Origin: Streptomyces liliiviolaceus
Lineage (GTDB): Bacteria; Actinomycetota; Actinomycetes; Streptomycetales; Streptomycetaceae
NCBI RefSeq assembly: GCF_018070025.1
Contig: NZ_JAGPYQ010000001.1
Coordinates: forward strand, 7,936,001 to 8,000,000
DNA length: 64,000 bases
Direction of reading: 5' to 3'
Positions within the stretch are counted from its first letter, which is position 1; the number at the start of each line of letters is the position of its first letter. Below are positions 1 to 7,990 of this stretch, piece by piece. A program made the translations under genes and the position numbers. The notes under the pieces were generated by a model. It was given only the letters and a program-made list of their open reading frames with translations. It was not told the origin of the DNA and did not search any database.

Positions 1-450
1 CTGCGCGCAGACACCGACGGGCTCACGGCGGACGATCGAGGTCAGGCCCTCCATGTACTCGCCGGCCGACCTGCCCTCCAGCATGCGTGCCGCGCCCGCG
101 AAGAAGCGGATCTGGTCGACCATGGGCGGGATCTCCTCGGACCGGGTCAGTCCGATGGGCTTGCCCGTGTTCTCGACCTCGGCGGCGATGAGTTCTTCGG
201 CGCGCTCCTCGAAGGCGTCCGCGATCTTCAGGAGGGCCTTCTGGCGCTCGGCGGGGGTCTGGTCGCGCCAGGCGGGGAAGGCCGCGGCGGCGGCCTCCAT
301 CGCGGCGTCGACGTCGGCCTGACCGGACAGCGGCGCGGTGGCGTACGCCTCGCCCGTCGCGGGGTTGACCACGTCCGTGGTCCGTCCATCGGCGGCATCG
401 CGGAACTCTCCGGCGATGTAATTACGCAGTCGACGCAGCTCGGTGCTCAC
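1..450 (-). CDS. Aldehyde dehydrogenase (gamma-aminobutyraldehyde dehydrogenase type), N-terminal part
   Basis: Reading leftward from a GTG at 450, the frame stays open for 150 codons to the window edge, so only the N-terminal part is present. The protein begins VSTELRRLRNYIAGEFRDA and continues with NPATGEAYATAPLSG, AAAAAFPAWRDQTPAERQK and ENTGKPIGLT, which are typical of the N-terminal half of NAD(P)-dependent aldehyde dehydrogenases. The catalytic Cys and Glu lie outside the window. An AGGAGG ribosome binding site sits about 9 bases before the GTG. It faces an Lrp-type regulator and a class III aminotransferase gene across a divergent promoter region. That pairing suggests oxidation of an aminoaldehyde made by transamination of putrescine or a similar amine. 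Family assignment is firm; substrate is inferred. Confidence 0.88.
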   Translation of the reverse strand, partial: MSTELRRLRNYIAGEFRDAADGRTTDVVNPATGEAYATAPLSGQADVDAAMEAAAAAFPAWRDQTPAERQKALLKIADAFEERAEELIAAEVENTGKPIGLTRSEEIPPMVDQIRFFAGAARMLEGRSAGEYMEGLTSIVRREPVGVCAQ

Positions 451-468
451 TGCCCGGCCCTCCTGTCG

Positions 469-501
469 GATGTCCACAACTGATGTCCACAACGGATGTC
501 C
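469..501. repeat. Tandem 13-bp repeats upstream of the aldehyde dehydrogenase gene
   Basis: GATGTCCACAAC occurs at 469-480 and 482-493, followed by a partial copy GATGTCC at 495-501, giving a 13-base period. The repeats lie 19-51 bases upstream of the aldehyde dehydrogenase start, in its leader or promoter, and could bind a regulator. No binding protein can be assigned from sequence alone. Confidence 0.6.
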
Positions 502-615
502 TACGACCGTTCTTCTACGGTCCTCCGCCCCAGGTGTCCACCACCTGAGACGCCAGGCCTCCCACCCTATTCCTCGCCCCGACGTTTTCAACACCCCCGC
601 TGGCCCCAGAGCTGC

Positions 616-653
616 GAAATCCGCAGAGTTGAAACACGTAAACAACGGATTTC
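616..653. promoter_or_regulatory. Inverted repeat in front of the Lrp-type regulator gene
   Basis: GAAATCCG (616-623) and CGGATTTC (646-653) form a perfect 8-bp inverted repeat around an AT-richer centre. It ends 33 bases before the likely regulator start at 687. Lrp/AsnC proteins commonly bind imperfect palindromes in divergent promoter regions, so this may be an autoregulatory operator that also controls the aldehyde dehydrogenase gene. This is inference. Confidence 0.4.
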
Positions 654-686
654 ATCGATCACACCTTGCGGAACTGTCGAGCCCTC

Positions 687-1211
687 GTGCACAGTGAGCG
701 CGTGGCCAGTCGAAGCGCAGACCCCAGGGACCCCCGGGACTCCCGTGAGTCCAGGAGCGGCACCCCCCAGCTGGATGCCGTCTCCCTCGGCATCATCGAG
801 CAGCTCCAGGAGGACGGCCGCCGGCCGTACGCCGCGATAGGCAAGGCCGTGGGCCTTTCCGAGGCGGCCGTGCGCCAGCGCGTCCAGAAGCTGCTCGACC
901 AGGGCGTGATGCAGATCGTCGCCGTCACGGACCCGCTCACCGTGGGTTTCCGCAGGCAGGCGATGGTGGGCATCAACGCCGACGGCGACCTGGAACCGGT
1001 CGCGGACGCGCTGACCGCCATGCCGGAGGTCGAGTACGTGGTGATGACCGCGGGCTCCTTCGACATCCTCGCCGAGATCGTCTGCGAGGACGACGACCAC
1101 CTGCTGGACGTCATCAACAAACGCATCCGGATCCTGCCCGGCGTGCGCTCCACCGAGAGCTTCGTCTACCTCAAGCTCAAGAAGCAGACCTACATGTGGG
1201 GAACCCGATAG
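687..1211 (+). CDS. Lrp/AsnC family transcriptional regulator
   Basis: This 174-residue protein has the Lrp/AsnC layout. An N-terminal helix-turn-helix (LDAVSLGIIEQLQEDGRRP, then IGKAVGLSEAAVRQRVQKLL) is followed by a ligand-sensing RAM/ACT domain containing VEYVVMTAGSFDILAEIVCED and a C-terminal VRSTESFVYLKLKKQ segment. I chose the GTG at 687; an in-frame ATG at 666 and a GTG at 702 are alternatives. The first 25 residues are a low-complexity Ser/Arg/Asp/Pro tail. It is divergent from the aldehyde dehydrogenase gene and is followed within a few bases by an aminotransferase gene. Local control of amine catabolism is therefore likely; the effector is unknown. Confidence 0.9.
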   Translation: MHSERVASRSADPRDPRDSRESRSGTPQLDAVSLGIIEQLQEDGRRPYAAIGKAVGLSEAAVRQRVQKLLDQGVMQIVAVTDPLTVGFRRQAMVGINADGDLEPVADALTAMPEVEYVVMTAGSFDILAEIVCEDDDHLLDVINKRIRILPGVRSTESFVYLKLKKQTYMWGTR

Positions 1212-1213
1212 CC

Positions 1214-2593
1214 GTGACTGCCAAGGACCTCAGCCGCACCGCGTACGACCACCTGTGGATGCACTTCACCCGCATGTCCTCGTACGAGAACGCGCCCGTC
1301 CCCACGATCGTCCGTGGCGAGGGGACCTACATCTACGACGACAAGGGCAAGCGCTACCTCGACGGTCTGGCCGGTCTGTTCGTGGTCCAGGCGGGCCACG
1401 GCCGCGCCGAACTGGCCGAGACGGCCGCCCGGCAGGCCCAGGAACTGGCCTTCTTCCCGATCTGGTCGTACGCCCACCCGAAGGCCGTCGAGCTGGCCGA
1501 GCGCCTCGCGCACCACGCTCCCGGCGACCTGAACAAGGTCTTCTTCACCACCGGTGGCGGCGAGGCCGTGGAGACCGCGTGGAAGCTCGCCAAGCAGTAC
1601 TTCAAGCTGCAGGGCAAGCCGACCAAGTACAAGGTCATCTCGCGCGCGGTCGCCTACCACGGCACCCCGCAGGGCGCCCTGTCCATCACGGGCCTGCCCG
1701 CCCTGAAGGCCCCGTTCGAGCCGCTGGTCCCCGGCGCGCACAAGGTCCCGAACACCAACATCTACCGCGCGCCCGCGTTCCTCGACAACGGCTCCGGCGT
1801 CTCCCCCGAGGCCTTCGGCCGCTGGGCCGCCGACCAGATCGAGGAGCAGATCCTCTTCGAGGGCCCCGAGACGGTCGCCGCCGTCTTCCTGGAGCCCGTG
1901 CAGAACGCCGGCGGCTGCTTCCCGCCGCCGCCCGGCTACTTCCAGCGGGTGCGCGAGATCTGCGATCAGTACGACGTGCTGCTCGTCTCGGACGAGGTCA
2001 TCTGCGCCTTCGGCCGCCTGGGCACGATGTTCGCCTGCGACAAGTTCGACTACGTACCGGACATGATCACCTGCGCCAAGGGCATGACCTCGGGCTACTC
2101 CCCGATCGGCGCCTGCATCATCTCGGACCGCCTCGCCGAGCCGTTCTACCAGGGCGACAACACCTTCCTGCACGGCTACACCTTCGGCGGTCACCCGGTG
2201 TCCGCCGCCGTGGGCCTCGCGAACCTCGACATCTTCGAGCGCGAGAAGCTCAACGAGCACGTCCTGGCGAACGAGAGCGCGTTCCTCTCCACCCTCCAGA
2301 AGCTGCACGACCTGCCGATCGTCGGCGACGTCCGCGGCAACGGCTTCTTCTACGGCATCGAGCTGGTGAAGGACAAGGCCACCAAGGAGACCTTCACGGA
2401 CGAGGAGTCGGAGCGCGTGCTCTACGGCTTCGTCTCCAAGAAGCTCTTCGAGTACGGCCTCTACTGCCGCGCCGACGACCGCGGTGACCCGGTCATCCAG
2501 CTGTCGCCGCCGCTGATCTCCGACCAGTCGACGTTCGACGAGATCGAGGGGATCGTCCGCCAGGTCCTGACGGAGGCCTGGGCGAAGCTGTGA
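1214..2593 (+). CDS. Class III PLP-dependent aminotransferase (putrescine/GABA-pyruvate type)
   Basis: This is a full-length class III aminotransferase of about 459 residues. Recognisable features are GTYIYDDKGKRYLDGLAG near the N-terminus, the cofactor-binding TTGGGEAVETAWKLAK segment, LLVSDEVICAFGRLG with the conserved Asp, and CAKGMTSGYSPIGA, where the Lys near residue 289 should bind PLP. HGYTFGGHPVSAAVG follows. The GTG at 1214 comes two bases after the regulator stop codon; a GTG at 1196 would overlap that gene and lacks as good a ribosome binding site. Together with the facing aldehyde dehydrogenase it could convert an amine first to an aminoaldehyde and then to the acid. The exact donor cannot be read from the sequence. 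Confidence 0.92.
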   Translation: MTAKDLSRTAYDHLWMHFTRMSSYENAPVPTIVRGEGTYIYDDKGKRYLDGLAGLFVVQAGHGRAELAETAARQAQELAFFPIWSYAHPKAVELAERLAHHAPGDLNKVFFTTGGGEAVETAWKLAKQYFKLQGKPTKYKVISRAVAYHGTPQGALSITGLPALKAPFEPLVPGAHKVPNTNIYRAPAFLDNGSGVSPEAFGRWAADQIEEQILFEGPETVAAVFLEPVQNAGGCFPPPPGYFQRVREICDQYDVLLVSDEVICAFGRLGTMFACDKFDYVPDMITCAKGMTSGYSPIGACIISDRLAEPFYQGDNTFLHGYTFGGHPVSAAVGLANLDIFEREKLNEHVLANESAFLSTLQKLHDLPIVGDVRGNGFFYGIELVKDKATKETFTDEESERVLYGFVSKKLFEYGLYCRADDRGDPVIQLSPPLISDQSTFDEIEGIVRQVLTEAWAKL

Positions 2594-2866
2594 GCCGAAG
2601 CCTCCGGCCGATGCGGCCGAGCCGAACCCGCCGACTCGGCCGTCCGCTCAGCCTTTGAGCTGAACAAGTGATCAACACCGGCCCCGGTGCCGCCCGTTCG
2701 AGTGAGAATGCGGGCCCCGGGGCCGTGTGCTGTCCGGCCTCCGGGCCCCGACTCCCTAGCGTGCCCAGTGACCGATCGGCCCTGCCTTCGTTCCCCCGAC
2801 CGGGGGAACCGGTGACCTTCCGAGGACGCCCGGGCAGCGCAAATCAGATCTGAAGAGGTGTACGCG

Positions 2867-3640
2867 ATGGCGGCTCCGCCGGACAACGACGTGCTCTGGG
2901 CACGTGCCCTGCACGTCAAGCACAACGGCTCACCCGCACTCACCGGCGTCTCGATCGGGGTTCGCGCGGGCGAGATCCTCGCCGTCGGCGGACCGCGCGG
3001 CAGCGGCAAGACGACCCTCCTCCAGTGCCTGTCGGGCCAGCTCCTGGCCCAGCAGGGCGAGGTCTGGTTCAACAGCACGCCCGTCCACACCATGAGCCCG
3101 ACGCACCGCGAGCGGCTGCGCCGCGACCGGTTCGGCTGGATCGACCCGGCCCCGGTCCTCGTGCCCGAGCTCACCGCCTGGGAGAACGCCGCCCTGCTCC
3201 TGATGCTGCGCGGGGTGAGCCGCCGCCGGGCCAAGACCGCCGCGCTGGAGTGGCTGGACCGCCTCGACGTCGGCGGCTGCGCCCGCAAACGCCCGTACGC
3301 CCTGCTCCGGTCGGAGGCCCAGCGGGTGGCCATCGCCCGTGCCCTGGCACCCGCGCCGAGCGTGATCTTCGCCGACGAGCCCACCGCGCCGCTGCACCGC
3401 GCCGACCGCGCCCAGGTGCTGCGGACGCTCACCGCGGCGGCCCGTTCGCACGGGATCACGGTCGTCCTGGCCACGCACGACACGGACACGGCGGCGCTCG
3501 CCGACCGCACGGTGTCGCTGCTCGACGGACGGCGCGTGAACACGGTCCATCTGCCACCGGTAGCGGAACCACCTGAGCCCGCCGGGGCGACCGGGCCCGC
3601 CGGGACGGAAGGCCGGGCCGCGTGCTCGCTCTCCGCCTAG
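2867..3640 (+). CDS. ABC transporter ATP-binding protein with a degenerate signature motif
   Basis: The 257-residue protein has a Walker A at about residues 42-50 (GPRGSGKTT), a Walker B (VIFADEPT, about 166-173) and a switch His (VVLATHDTDTAALAD). The signature motif, normally LSGGQ, reads LLRSEAQ before RVAIARAL (about 146-160), so the two glycines are missing. I chose the ATG at 2867 because AAGAGG lies about 9 bases upstream; an in-frame GTG at 2858 is possible. The gene overlaps the next, a membrane permease gene, so the two should form one exporter or lipoprotein-release-type complex. The substrate is unknown. The missing signature may mean weak ATPase activity or a heteromeric site. 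Confidence 0.85.
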   Translation: MAAPPDNDVLWARALHVKHNGSPALTGVSIGVRAGEILAVGGPRGSGKTTLLQCLSGQLLAQQGEVWFNSTPVHTMSPTHRERLRRDRFGWIDPAPVLVPELTAWENAALLLMLRGVSRRRAKTAALEWLDRLDVGGCARKRPYALLRSEAQRVAIARALAPAPSVIFADEPTAPLHRADRAQVLRTLTAAARSHGITVVLATHDTDTAALADRTVSLLDGRRVNTVHLPPVAEPPEPAGATGPAGTEGRAACSLSA

Positions 3641-4956
3641 TCCGCGGGGCCCACCCCGCCGTCCAGTTCCGCCGGCTCCTCGTCGCCGCGGCGTCCGCGG
3701 GCACCGGCTTCCTGCTCCTGTGCGCCCTGGGATACGCGCTGGGGCATCCCGAAGCGTCCACGGCGGCCGTGCTCCGGCTCGCCTGGTGCCTCGTGCCGAT
3801 CGCGGCCACCGTGCACTTCGCGGTCGCCGTCGCCCGGACCGACCCGGCCACCCGCCCCCGCGCCGGACTCGCGGCGATCGGCCTGGGACCCGGTCAGCTG
3901 ATGGTCCTGGCGGCCGTCTCCACCGCGGTGTCCTGCACGCTGGGCTCGATGGTCGCCCTGCTGTTCTTCCTGCACCTGCGCGGCGATCTGACGGGCCTGC
4001 CCTTCGACGGCGACGCGGCCGGCTTCCTCGCCGCGAACCAGCCACTGCCCCTGCCCGCCACGCTCACGCTGCTGGCCCTGGTACCGGTCCTCGCGTCCGC
4101 GGCCGGCGCGATCGTCCTGCGCCCGAGGGCCCAGGCCCCCACGGCAGGCGGACGCCCGGTCCGCCTTGGCGGCTTCGGCGGCTACGGCCGCTCCACGGAC
4201 CGCATCGGCACAAGCACATACGGCCGCTTCGGAACCCACGCGAACGGCGACACACAGCCACCTCCGGCCCCGAAAGGGGCGCGGGGAACTGCGCGACAAG
4301 CCCCCACCGGCCCGCAGGCTCCCCACAACCCCCACACCCCCCTCCCCCCACTCCCCACCCCCACCGGCCTCCCCTGGGGCGCAGCCCTGCTGGCCGCAGG
4401 CCTCGCGGTCGAGACCTACGCGGGCAGGGGCACCCACGAAGGCCCCGCGCTCCCGGGCGGACTCACCGCAGGCCCCTTCGCCGTACTCGCCGGCTGGGCC
4501 CTCACCGCACTCGGCCTGGCCCTCGCCGGCCCCGCCCTCACCCACCTCTGCGGCAGACTCCTCCAGTCCGTACGGCCGAGCGCCCTGCGCCTGCTCGCCG
4601 GCCGCGTGCTCATGGAGGAGGCCACCCGCATCGGACGCCCGCTCGGCGTGGTGTGCGCGGTGGCGTCGGGCACGTACGCCCTGGCCCTGCTGCACACCGG
4701 CGCACGCCCCGGCATCGGCCCCCTCACCACCCTCGGCCTGCTGCTCGTCGCCGGCTGCGCCCTCGCGACGCTGCTCACCGCGGCCGTCGAGGCGAGAGAC
4801 GCACGCGCCGGCACCACCGCGGCCCTGCTGCGGATCGGCGCGCCCGCCTCGACGCTGCGCGCCGCGGCCGCCCTTCGCGCCGGGACCCTGATCGCCGTCC
4901 TCACCCCGTTGACCTGGGCGATCGCGCAGCTGGCGGCCATGCCACTGGTCCGCTGA
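3622..4956 (+). CDS. FtsX-like ABC transporter permease with an in-frame repeat-derived linker
   Basis: This 444-residue membrane protein starts at a GTG inside the end of the ATPase gene (19-base overlap), which indicates translational coupling. Hydrophobic segments cluster at about residues 15-35, 48-67, 90-115 and 145-165, and again from about 255 to the C-terminus, as in two-lobed FtsX/MacB-like permeases. Between the lobes lies a polar stretch rich in Pro, Thr and Gly (about residues 170-250). Part of it, around 218-232 (KGARGTARQAPTGPQ), is encoded by bases 4275-4315, a copy of the GC-rich repeat found elsewhere in intergenic DNA here. The reading frame stays open through it. Membrane role is firm; substrate is unknown. 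Confidence 0.78.
   Translation: MLALRLVRGAHPAVQFRRLLVAAASAGTGFLLLCALGYALGHPEASTAAVLRLAWCLVPIAATVHFAVAVARTDPATRPRAGLAAIGLGPGQLMVLAAVSTAVSCTLGSMVALLFFLHLRGDLTGLPFDGDAAGFLAANQPLPLPATLTLLALVPVLASAAGAIVLRPRAQAPTAGGRPVRLGGFGGYGRSTDRIGTSTYGRFGTHANGDTQPPPAPKGARGTARQAPTGPQAPHNPHTPLPPLPTPTGLPWGAALLAAGLAVETYAGRGTHEGPALPGGLTAGPFAVLAGWALTALGLALAGPALTHLCGRLLQSVRPSALRLLAGRVLMEEATRIGRPLGVVCAVASGTYALALLHTGARPGIGPLTTLGLLLVAGCALATLLTAAVEARDARAGTTAALLRIGAPASTLRAAAALRAGTLIAVLTPLTWAIAQLAAMPLVR
4275..4315 (+). repeat. Copy of the GC-rich mosaic repeat inside the permease gene
   Basis: AGGGGCGCGGGGAACTGCGC at 4275-4294 is identical to the core of intergenic copies at 7782-7801 and 34929-34948. The similarity continues through GACAAGCCCCCACCGGCCCG, with about three mismatches to the 7802-7822 sequence. 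Here the element is translated within the permease. Confidence 0.9.
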
Positions 4957-5100
4957 CCGGGCGTACGCGGACAGCCCGATCGCATGATCCACCGCGCGGT
5001 CGAGTGCGCGTACGAAAAAAGATTCGCGCGGACCGATGACTTTCCGGCGGGCCCCCGGTCTGACCCTTCGAACAGCGACTCACCCGACGGAGGACCTCCC

Positions 5101-5508
5101 ATGTACCAGCAGATGATCTTCGTGAACCTGGCCGTGAACGACGTGGACGTGTCCAAGAAGTTCTTCTCGGAGCTCGGCTACACGATCAACGCCCAGTTCT
5201 CGGACGAGAACACCGCGTCCGTCGTCATCAGCGACACGATCGTCGCGATGCTGCTGAACAAGCAGCGCTACGCGGACTTCACGAAGAAGGAGATCGCGGA
5301 CTCGACGAAGACGAGCGAGGTGCTCCTGTGTCTGAGCGCCGAGAGCCGCGAGAAGGTCGACGAGCTGGTCGACAAGGCGATCGCCGCGGGCGGTTCGGCG
5401 AGCGGGGAGACCCAGGACCACGGTGTCATGTACGGGCGCGCCTTCGACGACCCGGACGGCCACACCTGGGAGGTCATGTGGATGGACCCGTCCGTCGTCC
5501 AGGGCTGA
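5101..5508 (+). CDS. VOC family (glyoxalase/bleomycin-resistance-like) protein
   Basis: A 135-residue protein with the single-domain VOC pattern: MIFVNLAVNDVDVSKKFFSELGY at the N-terminus and DPDGHTWEVMWMDP at the C-terminus, the usual beta-alpha-beta-beta-beta modules. The ATG at 5101 follows a clear GGAGG site by 8 bases, so the longer open frame upstream is not used. Many such small proteins are metal-dependent lyases, isomerases or binding proteins. Its function cannot be narrowed further. It stands alone between the ABC permease gene and a LOG-family gene in the same direction. Confidence 0.85.
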   Translation: MYQQMIFVNLAVNDVDVSKKFFSELGYTINAQFSDENTASVVISDTIVAMLLNKQRYADFTKKEIADSTKTSEVLLCLSAESREKVDELVDKAIAAGGSASGETQDHGVMYGRAFDDPDGHTWEVMWMDPSVVQG

Positions 5509-5598
5509 CTCCCCCGCCCACGCTCCCGTCCGCGCCCGCGCCCGAAGGCGTCACGGCCGAACGGGCCGCGTTCGAACAGCCCGTGCTTACATGGGCGG

Positions 5599-6732
5599 GT
5601 GCAGACGAGCCCCGCCCATGTGGCCCATCACAACGACCGTGAGATCGAGACGCTGGAGGAGTTCGACGCGACCGTCTCGGCCCGCGGCACCCTCGCCGGA
5701 TTCCGTGTCCAGGCCGTCGACCTGACGGACCGTACGAAAGAGCTGCTCGCCAGCGACACCGCGGGCGCCGTCTTCCTGGGCTGCCCGATGCGGGAGAACG
5801 CGGCGGCGAAGATCCGGGCCGACGGCGCGCTGGTCTTCCCGCCCCTGCCCGGTGTGCCGTTCGACCCGTACCGCGGTCATCTCTACACGCCCGACGAGCT
5901 GTTCGGCTCCCTCGACAAGAGCTACGAGGCGACGCCGGACGCCGTCGCGTACGACTGGTTCCAGCGGACCCGGGCCGACGGTGACGTCTACGCGTCGATG
6001 CTGCGCTCGGTCCACGACGACGCCGTCTCCGACGCCCTCGACGAACTCCTGCGCGGGGCGCGCGTGGTGGGCGTGATGGGCGGCCACGCGATCGCGCGCG
6101 GCACCGAGGCGTACGGGAGCGCGGCCCGGCTGGGGCGCGCGCTCGCCCGCGCCGGGTTCACGGTGGCGACCGGCGGCGGCCCCGGCGCGATGGAGGCGGC
6201 CAACCTCGGCGCGTACGCGGCCCCGTACCGCGACGGCATGCTGGACGAGGCGTGCGAACTCCTCGGGAAGGCACCGTCGTTCGTGCCGTCGGTGACCGAC
6301 TGGGCGCGCGCCGCCTTCGAGGTGCGCGAGCGCTGGCCGAAAGGCAACGCCTCCGTCGGCATCCCCACCTGGTTCTACGGGCACGAGCCGCCGAACGCCT
6401 TCGCCTCCCACATAGCCAAGTACTTCGCCAACGCCACCCGCGAGGACGGCCTGCTGGCCCGCTCGAACGCGGGCGTGGTCTTCCTGCCCGGCGCCGCCGG
6501 GACGGTCCAGGAGATCTTCGACAACACGACCCCCAACTACTACGAGTCGCGCGGCGAACCCACCCCCATGGTCCTGGTGGACCGCGCCCACTGGACGCAG
6601 CGGCTGCCGGCCTGGCCGCTCCTCCAAGCCCTCGCCCGCGACCGCTCGATGGAGTCCCGCATCGCGCTGGTGGACCGGATCGAGGAGGCTCCGGAAGCGC
6701 TCGACCGCCTGTCGCGTGTAAATGAAACCTAA
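5599..6732 (+). CDS. LOG-family Rossmann-fold nucleotide-binding protein
   Basis: A 377-residue protein starting at GTG. The C-terminal two thirds show the LOG (lysine-decarboxylase-like) fold: VVGVMGGHAIARG, then GGGPGAMEAANLGA around residue 200, and PGAAGTVQEIFDNTTPNYY near 300. The usual second motif PGGxGTxxE has Ala in place of the second Gly here. The first roughly 140 residues form an extra domain (TARGTLAGFRVQ-like start, FLGCPMRE). Family members are nucleotide 5'-monophosphate phosphoribohydrolases, either for cytokinin activation or for general nucleotide turnover. The long form resembles bacterial nucleotide-salvage members more than plant LOGs. Activity is inferred from the family. 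Confidence 0.8.
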   Translation: MQTSPAHVAHHNDREIETLEEFDATVSARGTLAGFRVQAVDLTDRTKELLASDTAGAVFLGCPMRENAAAKIRADGALVFPPLPGVPFDPYRGHLYTPDELFGSLDKSYEATPDAVAYDWFQRTRADGDVYASMLRSVHDDAVSDALDELLRGARVVGVMGGHAIARGTEAYGSAARLGRALARAGFTVATGGGPGAMEAANLGAYAAPYRDGMLDEACELLGKAPSFVPSVTDWARAAFEVRERWPKGNASVGIPTWFYGHEPPNAFASHIAKYFANATREDGLLARSNAGVVFLPGAAGTVQEIFDNTTPNYYESRGEPTPMVLVDRAHWTQRLPAWPLLQALARDRSMESRIALVDRIEEAPEALDRLSRVNET

Positions 6733-6868
6733 AAGCCAAGGGGCAAGACGGACACACGGATTGACAACCGGAGACGGTGCCCAATAAACCTGTGAGGCGT
6801 CTGGGATTGCTGTTTCGCAGTAGCTCCCATCAACCCCCCTCATTTTGTGCATCCCGTGAAGGGCAATC

Positions 6869-7552
6869 GTGTCCATATCTCGCCGTACCGCACGTTCTGT
6901 GCGCATTCTCGGAGTTGCCTCCGCCTCGGCCGCGCTCACGCTCGGTCTCGCCGGCAACGCGCTCGCCTGCAACATCAGCGAGTTCTCGGCCGTCGCCAAG
7001 TGCGACGGCACGAAGGGCATCATCAGCGTCACCGACAAGGACCCGTCGGGCGTCAAGGCCACGGTCAGTGTCTTCCTCCAGTCGAACGGTGCCGACGCGA
7101 AGCTCGTCGGTGAGCAGGAGGTCAAGGGCACGCGCGAGGGCGTGACCATCGACTTCGCCGAGGACTGGAAGCCGAACGCGACGTACCGCGTGCACGTCAA
7201 GGCCGGCAACCAGGTCGACGAGGACATCAAGGAGAACCTCGTCACCCCGTCCGAGGGCTGCGAGTCCCCGGAGACCACGCCTCCGGCGACCCCGAAGCCC
7301 TCGGAGAAGCCCTCCGAGCCGGCCGAGGAACCGTCGGAGCCCGCCGAGTCCCCGGAGCCGTCCGAGTCGGAGACCACTCCGGCCGCGTCGACCGGTGACA
7401 ACGCGCCGTCCCCCGCGGGCGACTCGAACCTCGCCGAGACCGGTTCCAGCTCCAACACCGGTGCGATCGCCGGCATCGCGGCCGCGCTCGTGGCGGCCGG
7501 CGCCGGCGTGATGTTCGCGCTCCGCCGCCGAGGCGCAGCCAAGACCCGCTGA
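6869..7552 (+). CDS. LAXTG-anchored cell wall surface protein
   Basis: A 227-residue secreted protein starting at GTG. A signal peptide ([20 protein letters not shown]...NALA, cleavage near residue 34) precedes a small beta-rich domain with two cysteines near its start ([13 protein letters not shown]) and another at GCESPE. A Pro/Glu/Ser-rich spacer (about 135-185) follows. The sorting signal is LAETG near 190, then a hydrophobic segment and a basic tail (RRRGAAKTR). LAXTG is the motif recognised by class E sortases in Streptomyces, so the protein should be covalently attached to peptidoglycan. No enzymatic domain is visible. A strong hairpin terminator lies directly downstream. Confidence 0.88.
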   Translation: MSISRRTARSVRILGVASASAALTLGLAGNALACNISEFSAVAKCDGTKGIISVTDKDPSGVKATVSVFLQSNGADAKLVGEQEVKGTREGVTIDFAEDWKPNATYRVHVKAGNQVDEDIKENLVTPSEGCESPETTPPATPKPSEKPSEPAEEPSEPAESPEPSESETTPAASTGDNAPSPAGDSNLAETGSSSNTGAIAGIAAALVAAGAGVMFALRRRGAAKTR

Positions 7553-7578
7553 CCCAGCAGGTCACAGCACACCCAGTA

Positions 7579-7617
7579 GTGGCCCGCCCCCTCACAAGCT
7601 CAGAGGGGGCGGGCCAC
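7579..7617 (+). terminator. Rho-independent-type hairpin after the surface protein gene
   Basis: A perfect 15-bp stem (GTGGCCCGCCCCCTC pairing with 7603-7617) encloses a 9-base loop, 26 bases after the stop codon. There is no U-run, as is common for Streptomyces terminators. Confidence 0.85.
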
Positions 7618-7650
7618 TCCTGCGTCCGGAACCACGGGGGAGGCCCTCCC

Positions 7651-7822
7651 AGGGGCGCGGGGAACTGCGCGGTCCTTCGCCTTCAGAGGCACGCGGACCG
7701 GCACACCCACCAGGGGCGCGGGGAACGGCGCAGTCTTTCGTCTTCCAGGGGCGCGGGGAACGGCGCAGTCCTTCGCCTTTCAGGGGCGCGGGGAACTGCG
7801 CGACCAGCCCCCACCGACCCGC
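7651..7822 (+). repeat. Cluster of four GC-rich mosaic repeats
   Basis: The 20-base core AGGGGCGCGGGGAACTGCGC, or its variant with GGC for TGC near the end, occurs at 7651-7670, 7712-7731, 7747-7766 and 7782-7801. Copies are linked by short similar spacers (GTCCTTCGCCTTC, AGTCTTTCGTCTTCC). The last copy carries the extended tail GACCAGCCCCCACCGACCCG also seen inside the permease gene. They fill most of the 438-base gap between the surface protein and thiQ genes, which converge here. I see no gene in this gap. Confidence 0.92.
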
Positions 7823-7990
7823 GGATCAAGCCCTCCCGCACCGCGGAACGCCCCACGCGCTCATCTACGCACCCTCCACGCGCCGGACGTCCAAGGGCGG
7901 CGGGGCCACCGTCCGCGGCCCCCACAACCCCCACCAAGCCCCCGACGGGCACATCCTGAGCCGCACCCGAGCGCCGCCACGGACCGTGCG

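Noticed and set aside
588..1153. Long minus-strand open frames opposite the Lrp-type regulator gene
   Set aside because: Their translations are low-complexity Arg/Ala/Gly-rich shadows of the regulator; the plus-strand frame carries clear helix-turn-helix and RAM domain sequence.
7640..7830. Possible CRISPR array from the four evenly spaced repeats
   Set aside because: The spacers are short and related to each other, spacing varies from 35 to 61 bases, and no cas genes are present. The same core occurs singly elsewhere as an intergenic repeat.
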